Program-made: the position numbers and the translations under genes
Part shown: positions 25,431 to 30,154 of the stretch, one piece after another
Numbering within the stretch: the first letter of the stretch is position 1
Layout: each line of letters starts with the position of its first letter
The notes under the pieces: model-generated
The model's input: the letters and a program-made list of their open reading frames with translations, nothing else
What the model was told of the DNA's origin: nothing
Database searches by the model: none
Assembly (NCBI GenBank): GCA_038210135.1
Contig: JBBQWZ010000059.1
Span: forward strand, 1 to 30,154
Direction of reading: 5' to 3'
Source: JBBQWZ01 sp038210135
GTDB lineage: Bacteria > Acidobacteriota > Terriglobia > Bryobacterales > Bryobacteraceae
Length of the DNA stretch: 30,154 nucleotides

Positions 25431-25874
25431 CTACTTTTGCGGAACGCCTTCCGCGTTGACGACAAACTCAGACTTCTTGCCACTCTTCGAAACGAAGGCG
25501 GCCTCGTAGGTGGTGCTCTGCCCCTTGGTGATGGTCTCGACTTTAGCAATTTTCGCGCCGGCCGCTTTCTTCTCGATGGCGGCACGCGCACCCGCCGGAA
25601 TGGCGTCGATTGCTACTTCCTGCTCGACCGAGACGATCCCGCCGTTTGCGTCGAGAATCAGGTCGCGCGTTTTGCCGTTGGCCACGGTCTCGACCTCGTA
25701 CAGGGTCTTGCCCTTTTCCACTTCGCGGCTGATTCCTTTTACGTCCGATCCAGCCGTGTTCTTTTCAATCGCGGCCCGCACGGCGGGTGGTAGGTCTTTC
25801 ATCGCCACCTTCTTTTCGGCGGCGACTGCGATGATGGAAAGAGCGGTCATTACGAGGTACAAAGCGATTTTCAT
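25431..25874 (-). CDS. Secreted protein with two PepSY-like repeats
   Basis: 147 aa from the ATG at 25874, chosen because AGGA lies 7 nt upstream and MKIALYLVMTALSIIAVAA is a signal peptide; an open extension to 26045 has neither. Two homologous units follow: MKDLPPAVRAAIEKNTAGSD...YEVETVANGKTRDLILDANG (about 25-85) and IDAIPAGARAAIEKKAAGAK...YEAAFVSKSGKKSEFVVNAEG (about 88-145). Each is a helix plus antiparallel strands in the manner of PepSY-like domains, which are thought to inhibit or sense peptidases and other envelope proteins. Function otherwise unknown. A TAGAAT -10-like hexamer at 25921-25926 would give a leader of about 40 nt. Confidence 0.8.
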   Translation of the reverse strand: MKIALYLVMTALSIIAVAAEKKVAMKDLPPAVRAAIEKNTAGSDVKGISREVEKGKTLYEVETVANGKTRDLILDANGGIVSVEQEVAIDAIPAGARAAIEKKAAGAKIAKVETITKGQSTTYEAAFVSKSGKKSEFVVNAEGVPQK

Positions 25875-26158
25875 TGGAGATCCTTTCGGCAGGTGGCGCG
25901 CGGCGCAACGGCCGACCCTTATTCTAAACATCAAACCTGAAGATCTTCTGTACGGCCGCGGGCAAGCTGACTTTTTCGCGAGCTTGACGATGAACGACCG
26001 ATTCCGCTCCACACGATCGGATGGTTCGCTCCCGTTGCCCTTCATCAGGCGGCGAATGGATTTTCAACTTCGAGCAGGCGAATACTCAGGCCACGCAAAC
26101 GGAACGGACCAGCTTGCGCCGGTCCTTTCTGTTTTTTCTTCAGACAAGCCGATCGAGA
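25875..26158. other. Intergenic region with an isolated plus-strand terminator
   Basis: 284 bp between two minus-strand genes. It carries a minus-strand TAGAAT (25921-25926) that may be the -10 of the PepSY gene, and the plus-strand terminator listed separately. No convincing open frame on either strand; the short plus-strand frame starting at 26056 (37 codons) has no recognisable content. Confidence 0.5.
26106..26140 (+). terminator. Plus-strand intrinsic terminator without an obvious gene
   Basis: GGACC (26106-26110) pairs with GGTCC (26121-26125), with two more pairs inside after a mismatch and a TTGC loop. The plus-strand flank is TTTCTGTTTTTTCTT. On the minus strand the flank is not T-rich. 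No plus-strand gene precedes it, so it may end a small RNA or readthrough transcript. Confidence 0.55.
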
Positions 26159-26494
26159 TTAACTCTTAGACTTCTGCGGAACGTAACCCGGAGGAAACGC
26201 CGACCCATCGCCGAAGAAGTAGTCTTCCATTTGCTTCAGAATGAATTCCTGCGCCTCCGTCGTCCCGAGGTTCAGCCGGTACTCGTTCATGATCATCTTC
26301 ATGTGCTCGAGCCACAGCTTCCAGGCTTCCTTTGAGACATTCTCGTACACACGTTGACCCAGCGGATGCCCGTCGAAGGGGGCCTCATCGAGGCCTGGCA
26401 TCTCGCGCTGGAACTTCACGCAAAACACTTTCCGGCCGGACTTGTTTTCTTCCTCAACGCGCGGCGCGCCAATTCCACCAGTGCCACAACCCAT
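26159..26494 (-). CDS. Fe(2+)-trafficking / oxidative damage protection protein, YggX family
   Basis: 111 aa; the family is about 90 aa. From residue 22 the chain follows the family closely: KVFCVKFQREMPGLDEAPF, then GQRVYENVSKEAWKLWLEHM, MNEYRLNL and MEDYFFG. The cysteine in VFC is the conserved one. YggX binds iron weakly and protects iron-sulfur clusters from oxidation; it is cytoplasmic. An N-terminal extension of about 20 residues contains another cysteine (MGCGTGG). The ATG at 26494 has AGGG about 6 nt upstream, and no ATG/GTG/TTG lies closer to the family start, so I keep the extension. Confidence 0.93.
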   Translation of the reverse strand: MGCGTGGIGAPRVEEENKSGRKVFCVKFQREMPGLDEAPFDGHPLGQRVYENVSKEAWKLWLEHMKMIMNEYRLNLGTTEAQEFILKQMEDYFFGDGSAFPPGYVPQKSKS

Positions 26495-26615
26495 TTGAAA
26501 ACCCTTTCGAGAGGCGAATGCGGGGCATCGGTGCCGCGCGCGCGTCGCCAGTCACTTCCCATCATAATCGCAGGTTGGACGAATTGGCAGGCTTTCCACG
26601 CAGCGGCCGGAAATT

Positions 26616-26927
26616 CTAAGCCGGAGAGACGACTTTTGCGCTATTTTCTTCGAGCACGGCGCGCTTCACGCGATTCGCTTCCAGATATTCCGATAGCTTG
26701 AGCGGCAACCGGGCGCCTTTGTCCATATGACGCTGAACCGCTCTCTGATAGCGTCGCAGAACTTCTCGCTTAGAGGATTCCCGCAGGCTACACGACTCGA
26801 TATCGAGCAACAGCTCGATCTCCCATGGCCGGAATGTATTTCGGGTCATATTGCCGCGCAGCAACTCCTGGATCAGCCTGTTGAACTGAGTCAGAATTGC
26901 GTCGCTGTCTGGAAGTGTATCGAGCAT
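26616..26927 (-). CDS. Small conserved hypothetical protein
   Basis: 103 aa, no signal peptide and no membrane segment; predicted helical and basic. The core TRNTFRPWEIELLLDIESC...SSKREVLRRYQRAVQRHM looks conserved in style, and I have the impression of similar proteins in acidobacteria, but I cannot name a family. Supported by a consensus -10 box upstream and by sensible start position. Function unknown. Confidence 0.65.
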   Translation of the reverse strand: MLDTLPDSDAILTQFNRLIQELLRGNMTRNTFRPWEIELLLDIESCSLRESSKREVLRRYQRAVQRHMDKGARLPLKLSEYLEANRVKRAVLEENSAKVVSPA

Positions 26928-26970
26928 GCTCTATGTAATAGATCGGCCAGTTCCCAGGAATCGTAACACA

Positions 26971-26976
26971 ATTATA
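26971..26976 (-). promoter_or_regulatory. Consensus -10 box upstream of the 103-aa gene
   Basis: The minus strand reads TATAAT, a perfect -10, 44 nt before the ATG at 26927. No good -35 lies 15-19 nt upstream, so either an activator is needed or this is chance. A palindrome CTTACT-8nt-AGTAAG (27000-27019) lies where an upstream regulator could bind. Confidence 0.45.
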
Positions 26977-27091
26977 GTGCGGAAACCCCTTAAAGTTCTC
27001 TTACTTATGTCTTAGTAAGTGCAAGACTTTACGACTTTCCCGACACTTGGCCCAACATCTTGAGCACGAGTGGCAGGCGCGCCGGTCATGC

Positions 27092-27097
27092 TACAAT
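27092..27097 (+). promoter_or_regulatory. -10 box of the tRNA-Ala gene
   Basis: TACAAT lies 20 nt before the tRNA 5' end. The best -35 candidates upstream (GAGTGG or TGGCAG around 27069-27076) are weak. Confidence 0.45.
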
Positions 27098-27117
27098 ATG
27101 AAAAGGCCGAGAGCCGT

Positions 27118-27193
27118 GGGCGGTTAGCTCAGTTGGGAGAGCACCGCGTTCGCAATGCGGGGGTCGAGGGTTCGAATCCCTTACCGTCCACCA
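27118..27193 (+). tRNA. tRNA-Ala, anticodon CGC
   Basis: 76 nt folding into a complete cloverleaf: acceptor GGGCGGT with ACCGTCC, D stem GCTC/GAGC, anticodon stem CCGCG/TGCGG around loop TTCGCAA (anticodon CGC, reading GCG alanine codons), five-base variable loop, T arm GAGGG-TTCGAAT-CCCTT. The G3-U70 pair that specifies alanine identity is present. The CCA end is encoded (27191-27193). Confidence 0.97.
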
Positions 27194-27267
27194 AATCCTT
27201 CTCAGCCTCAAAAAGGCCCGCCGTCGGGTCCCTGAACAAAAACTCTCCTACCCGCCCGGCAATCCAC

Positions 27268-27957
27268 ATGGACGCCAAAATCCACGACCCGCAAAATCAA
27301 GCTCAACTGGACAAAATGCGGCAGGATTGGGACGCTCGTGCCCGTGAAAACGCCCGTCACTACGTCGCAACCGGCAAAGAAGCCTGGTCCGACGAGGAGT
27401 TCTTCGCCTCCGGGCAGACCGCCTTTGACGAGGACATCCTCACCGACCTGACCAACATCTGCCAGGGCAAGCCGCCGTCCGAGATGCGGATTCTCGAAAT
27501 TGGCTGTGGCGCCGGACGGATCACGCGGGCTTTTTCCGGTTACTTCGGTGAAGTCCACGCCGTCGATGTCAGTGGCGAAATGGTCGCGATCGCCCGGAAA
27601 GCCCTGGCGGACCGGCCCAACGCCCACGTTTACCAAAACAATGGCAAAGATCTAACCGTCATTCCGGAAGCCGCCTACGATTTCGCATACTCTACGATCG
27701 TCTTTCAACACATCCCGAGCCGCGAAATTATCGAAAATTACGTCCGCGAAGTGCACCGTCTATTGCGCCCCGGCGCGCTCTTCAAGTTCCAGGTCCAGGG
27801 TGATCCCCGTATCGAGGCTCAGCCGGATGACACTTGGCTCGGGACGTCGTTCACCGACCAGCAGGCCTGCGAAATGGCTTTGCGCTGTGGTTTCGAACCC
27901 CGCTACCGCCATGGAGCCGGCGAACAGTATTTCTGGCTCTGGTTCTTCAAGAAATAG
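27268..27957 (+). CDS. Class I SAM-dependent methyltransferase
   Basis: 229 aa. Motif I, ILEIGCGAGRITRAFSG, binds the methionine part of S-adenosylmethionine; the acidic end of strand 2 is in VHAVDVSGEMVAIARK; strand 4 with AYDFAYSTIVFQHIP gives motif IV, and REVHRLLRPGALFKFQV is the usual post-motif strand and helix. The methyl acceptor cannot be inferred. The ATG at 27268 is used because an in-frame extension upstream would run through the tRNA gene. No clear ribosome-binding site. The gene begins 75 nt after the tRNA with no visible terminator or promoter between, so the two may be cotranscribed. Confidence 0.87.
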   Translation: MDAKIHDPQNQAQLDKMRQDWDARARENARHYVATGKEAWSDEEFFASGQTAFDEDILTDLTNICQGKPPSEMRILEIGCGAGRITRAFSGYFGEVHAVDVSGEMVAIARKALADRPNAHVYQNNGKDLTVIPEAAYDFAYSTIVFQHIPSREIIENYVREVHRLLRPGALFKFQVQGDPRIEAQPDDTWLGTSFTDQQACEMALRCGFEPRYRHGAGEQYFWLWFFKK

Positions 27958-27974
27958 GCGCTAGCGGGTTCCAA

Positions 27975-28190
27975 CTAGCGAGACGGCTTGCCTTTTCGAT
28001 CCGCCCAATATCGTCGCATTCGCTCGGAAACCGCTAGGCGTTCGTCCTTTGACATCTGCTTTCTTCCCCGCCGGACCGCCGGCTCAACAGCTCGCCCGCC
28101 GTCGCGGCTCACCGCTTCAAGCGCGCGGATGGCTTGCTCCACCCGGTCCTTTTCAGTCTTCAATTCCGCGAGCATTTTGCCGATGTCCAT
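27975..28190 (-). CDS. Small basic coiled-coil protein, possibly nucleic-acid binding
   Basis: 71 aa. Residues 1-30 form an amphipathic helix (MLAELKTEKDRVEQAIRAL) and the basic second half has the run RRGRKQMSKDERLAVSERMRRYWADRKG. That SERM-RYWA-RK pattern recurs in short proteins of many bacteria, but I know no established function. The charge suggests DNA or RNA contact; this is an inference. The ATG at 28190 directly abuts a strong hairpin and has no ribosome-binding site; an internal ATG at 28175 is an alternative start. Confidence 0.65.
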   Translation of the reverse strand: MDIGKMLAELKTEKDRVEQAIRALEAVSRDGGRAVEPAVRRGRKQMSKDERLAVSERMRRYWADRKGKPSR

Positions 28191-28191
28191 A

Positions 28192-28219
28192 GGCCTGCCG
28201 CCAGCGTAGGCGGTAGGCC
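28192..28219. repeat. Strong inverted repeat between tatC and the small basic gene
   Basis: GGCCTGCCGCC (28192-28202) and GGCGGTAGGCC (28209-28219) form an 11-bp stem with one GT pair around a 6-nt loop. No T-tract follows on the minus strand, so it is not a typical terminator; it may be a processing or stability hairpin behind tatC. Confidence 0.75.
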
Positions 28220-28235
28220 CAGGAATAGCGAGGTT

Positions 28236-29381
28236 CTAACGTACTAGAAATGGCCAGTTCGGTACTAACCGGTAACCGTACTTCAACACCGCGAGGGAGC
28301 TTCCAGCCACCAGCAGCATCAGGAAAACGATAAACAGCACCAACACGACGCCCCACGGGAATCGCCGGTTCTCTCGCTTGAGCCACAACAGGTAGCCCGC
28401 AAAGACGCCAACGAAATACAGCAGGATCATTGGCACCGCGAACAGCGTCAGGTTGAAAACGTCCGGCGTCGGCGTCACGATGGCCGCAATGATTACGATC
28501 CCGAGAATTGCGTAGCGCGAATGCTCTACCAGGAATTTCGGCGTGACGATCCGCAAAACCACCAGGAAGTAAATCAGGATCGGCAGTTCGAAGACCAGGC
28601 CGACGCCCAGCATCACGTTGACGAAAAGATCGAAGTATTCCGTCAGCGACACCATCGGCGAAACGCCTTGCGTGTGTCCAATGCCCAGCAGGAACGCCAA
28701 TCCGAAGCGAAATGCCACGAAATAAGCAAACAGCCCGCCACTGAGGAACAAACCCGCCGTGGTAATGACGAACGGAACCGCATAGCGCCGCTCGCGCTTG
28801 TACAACCCCGGCGCAATAAACGACCACACCTGGTACAAAATCCAAGGCGAGCCCACAAACAGCGACGCTACCAGCGGAACCTTCACCCAGATGATGGAGA
28901 ACCCCTCCATCGGCGAAATGATGATGAGATCCGGCTTGACCCCGATCTTGGTCAGCGCCTCGACCGCCGGAGCGCGAACCAGGTCCCACAGTTCATTCGC
29001 GAAAATCAGCGCCAGGAAGAACGCAACCGCAAGTCCACCTAACGCCGAAATGATCCGCTTGCGGAGCTCCTCAAGGTGATCGAGGAACGACATGCGCAGC
29101 ATGCCTTCTTCGTCCGCATCCTCCGGCTCAGGCTCCGGCGGTTTGGGCGGAGACGGAGGCCGCGCCGGTGGCGCTGCCGTTTTCGGCGGAACTACCAGCG
29201 TCTCCGTCGGACGCTCCGGCTGCGAATACGGATCGTCGATGTAATTGTAGGGATCCTGAATGATCTCATCAGGATTTCGCGCCGACTGTACCGGTTCGGT
29301 AGAGCCAGCGCCCGGGCCCGAAGGGGATTCCGGCGGCTTGCCGTCAGGCGGCACACTTCCACTCTTTGGATCTTCCGTCAT
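28236..29381 (-). CDS. tatC: Sec-independent translocase subunit TatC with long N-terminal extension
   Basis: 381 aa; the family is about 250. TatC binds twin-arginine signals in the inner membrane. The core starts near residue 94 with MLRMSFLDHLEELRKRII, the family's cytoplasmic N-terminus, then VASLFVGSPWILYQVWSFIAPGLYKRERR and the FELPILIYFL helix; about six to seven hydrophobic helices follow, ending with a last segment near GVVLVLFIVFLMLLVAGSSLAVL. Residues 1-93 are a proline-rich and acidic extension (PPKTAAPPARPPSPPK). The start GAGGGG directly precedes the ATG. It lies 21 nt after the TatA/B gene, so the two form an operon. Confidence 0.95.
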   Translation of the reverse strand: MTEDPKSGSVPPDGKPPESPSGPGAGSTEPVQSARNPDEIIQDPYNYIDDPYSQPERPTETLVVPPKTAAPPARPPSPPKPPEPEPEDADEEGMLRMSFLDHLEELRKRIISALGGLAVAFFLALIFANELWDLVRAPAVEALTKIGVKPDLIIISPMEGFSIIWVKVPLVASLFVGSPWILYQVWSFIAPGLYKRERRYAVPFVITTAGLFLSGGLFAYFVAFRFGLAFLLGIGHTQGVSPMVSLTEYFDLFVNVMLGVGLVFELPILIYFLVVLRIVTPKFLVEHSRYAILGIVIIAAIVTPTPDVFNLTLFAVPMILLYFVGVFAGYLLWLKRENRRFPWGVVLVLFIVFLMLLVAGSSLAVLKYGYRLVPNWPFLVR

Positions 29382-29402
29382 CCCCTCGTTGTGACCCGGC
29401 GA

Positions 29403-29915
29403 CTATGCTTTCTGCGTACCGGTTTCGCGGGCAATCGTTCCTTCGGGGGCCATGACTGCTGTCCCGGTTGACGCCTCCGCCCCATTGCTGGCGGCTGGAT
29501 GCACAACGGTTTCCGTCGGATTTGCCTCGGCGACGACTGCCGAATGTTCGGGAATCGCCTGTACGCTGGATTCGGCGCCCTGAGTTGCGGATGCGCTTAC
29601 TGTGGGTGGAATGGTTGCGGTATCGTGCAATTCGCTGCCGTCATCGGCGTGATGAAACGCGTCGTAGTAGCCCGAATCATACGAACTATGGACTTCGCCG
29701 ACAAACTTGTTTGCCTCTGACTTCAGCGAATCCGTCTCCCGCTCCAGAGTCTGCATCTCGCGCTCGAATGTCGACTTGAGGTCGCTCGTCGCGCGACGGA
29801 ACTCGGTAAGTGCTTTCCCGAGCGTCCGGCCTAGTTCTGGAAGCTTCTTGGGTCCAAACAGAACTAAGGCGACAAGGAAAATGACAACCATCTCTTGCCA
29901 ACCTACGGGGCCCAT
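29403..29915 (-). CDS. Twin-arginine translocase subunit, TatA/TatB family
   Basis: 170 aa. N-terminal membrane helix (MGPVGWQEMVVIFLVALVLF), the hinge FGPKKLPELGRTLGKALTEF with its amphipathic helix, then charged helices and a long alanine/threonine/glutamate-rich tail (about 90-170). FGPKKLPELG is typical of TatA; Glu at position 8 and the long charged tail are more TatB-like. With no other Tat A/B gene in the window I leave the subtype open. AAGGAG 5 nt before the ATG is a strong ribosome-binding site. First gene of the operon with tatC. Confidence 0.92.
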   Translation of the reverse strand: MGPVGWQEMVVIFLVALVLFGPKKLPELGRTLGKALTEFRRATSDLKSTFEREMQTLERETDSLKSEANKFVGEVHSSYDSGYYDAFHHADDGSELHDTATIPPTVSASATQGAESSVQAIPEHSAVVAEANPTETVVHPAASNGAEASTGTAVMAPEGTIARETGTQKA

Positions 29916-30020
29916 ACTCTCTCCTTACTGCATAAAACACGAACAGTGAGCAAAAACCTCGCGGCTCCGCGCACGCCCTTATGATAGCAGGAGGTGGCAG
30001 GAATGAGCACGCAAAGTCTT

Positions 30021-30075
30021 GTCTCATGCAAGATGAGCCTGAAGGAAGGGTTTGATTCTCATACAAGATGAGCCT
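30021..30075 (+). repeat. Two direct repeats, each a small hairpin, near the right edge
   Basis: CTCAT-5nt-ATGAG occurs at 30023-30037 and again at 30058-30072, each followed by CCTG and each preceded by TT or GT; the period is 35 bp. A third related stretch, TTGAGCCTGG, lies at about 30128-30137. Repeated short palindromes ahead of an open frame resemble transposase-binding sites at the end of an insertion sequence. Confidence 0.6.
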
Positions 30076-30113
30076 GGGAGGGAGATTCCGCATGCTGGGG
30101 ATTGATCATCAGC

Positions 30114-30154
30114 ATGGACGACGGGAAGTTGAGCCTGGAACAGGTCCGGGTGTT
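30114..30154 (+). CDS. Possible start of an integrase-type transposase (partial)
   Basis: Thirteen codons, MDDGKLSLEQVRV, run off the right edge. This resembles the N-termini of rve/DDE integrase-type transposases that begin M-DGxLxLEQxRxFL. With only 13 residues the call is tentative. The repeated hairpins just upstream would suit an IS end. Confidence 0.25.
   Translation, partial: MDDGKLSLEQVRV

Noticed and set aside
25875..26045. Longer start for the PepSY-like protein at 26045
   Set aside because: The internal ATG at 25874 has AGGA upstream and begins a clean signal peptide.
26020..26060. CTGATGA on the minus strand, as in a hammerhead ribozyme core
   Set aside because: The required GAAA after stem II and a matching cleavage-site helix are missing.
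26030..26110. Glycine-riboswitch-like stretch (ACTCAGGC...GGAAC)
   Set aside because: Only the 3' motif is vaguely similar; the GGAGAG strand and the GCCGAAGG core are absent, and no glycine gene follows.
27070..27267. Methyltransferase start at 27070
   Set aside because: This extension translates through the tRNA gene; the ATG at 27268 fits the family.

Overview
The window looks like ordinary chromosome of an acidobacterium, most likely of the Solibacter/Bryobacter lineage. Three things point there: a secreted Kelch protein ending in the Solibacter-type C-terminal domain (TIGR03437 family), a VWFA protein of the acidobacterial type (TIGR03436 family), and a very large Oar-like TonB-dependent receptor with an N-terminal carboxypeptidase-regulatory-like domain. 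The assignment rests on family recognition, not on a computed tree; the partial 16S rRNA gene at the left edge could settle it.

Layout. 1-780: 5' half of a 16S rRNA gene on the minus strand, cut by the window edge, then about 740 bp of non-coding leader. 1519-7103: secreted Kelch protein (+) converging on the 1302-aa receptor (-), with a hairpin terminator between their stops. 7570-9063: Tat-exported FAD oxidoreductase. 9075-9809: REP-associated (Y1/IS200-like) transposase gene bracketed by 49-bp elements. 9817-14196 (-): an 1125-aa secreted helical protein of unknown function followed 9 nt later by a VWFA protein. 14398-15462: exported Gfo/Idh/MocA-type oxidoreductase, then an intergenic region with five 32-bp tandem repeats and a small Tat-exported cysteine-rich protein. 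A relic of a TonB-receptor plug domain sits at 16231-16440.

16553-20641 (-): diheme cytochrome c, SIS-domain sugar isomerase and formate-tetrahydrofolate ligase of the type found in eukaryotic C1-THF synthase. Divergent to the ligase is a formiminotransferase-cyclodeaminase-like protein, so two tetrahydrofolate one-carbon functions face each other. 21313-25162 (-) is a tight operon: exported M20 amidohydrolase, pxpB, pxpC, pxpA (ATP-dependent 5-oxoprolinase). It suggests release of amino acids from acylated or amide-linked substrates and recycling of pyroglutamate to glutamate.

25253-26927 (-): relic of a YncE-type beta-propeller C-terminus, a two-repeat PepSY-like secreted protein, a YggX-type Fe(2+)-trafficking protein and a small conserved hypothetical. 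27118-27193 is tRNA-Ala(CGC), followed by a class I methyltransferase. 27975-29915 (-): small basic protein, TatC with a 93-residue proline-rich extension, and a TatA/B protein. The Tat translocase fits with two apparent Tat substrates elsewhere in the window. The right edge carries repeated hairpins and what may be the first codons of an integrase-type transposase.

I found no CRISPR array, prophage or defence island. The features that look least explained are the transposase with its three (plus one decayed) 49-bp elements, the 32-bp tandem and dispersed hairpin family, and the unrecognised 1125-aa protein paired with a VWFA protein.
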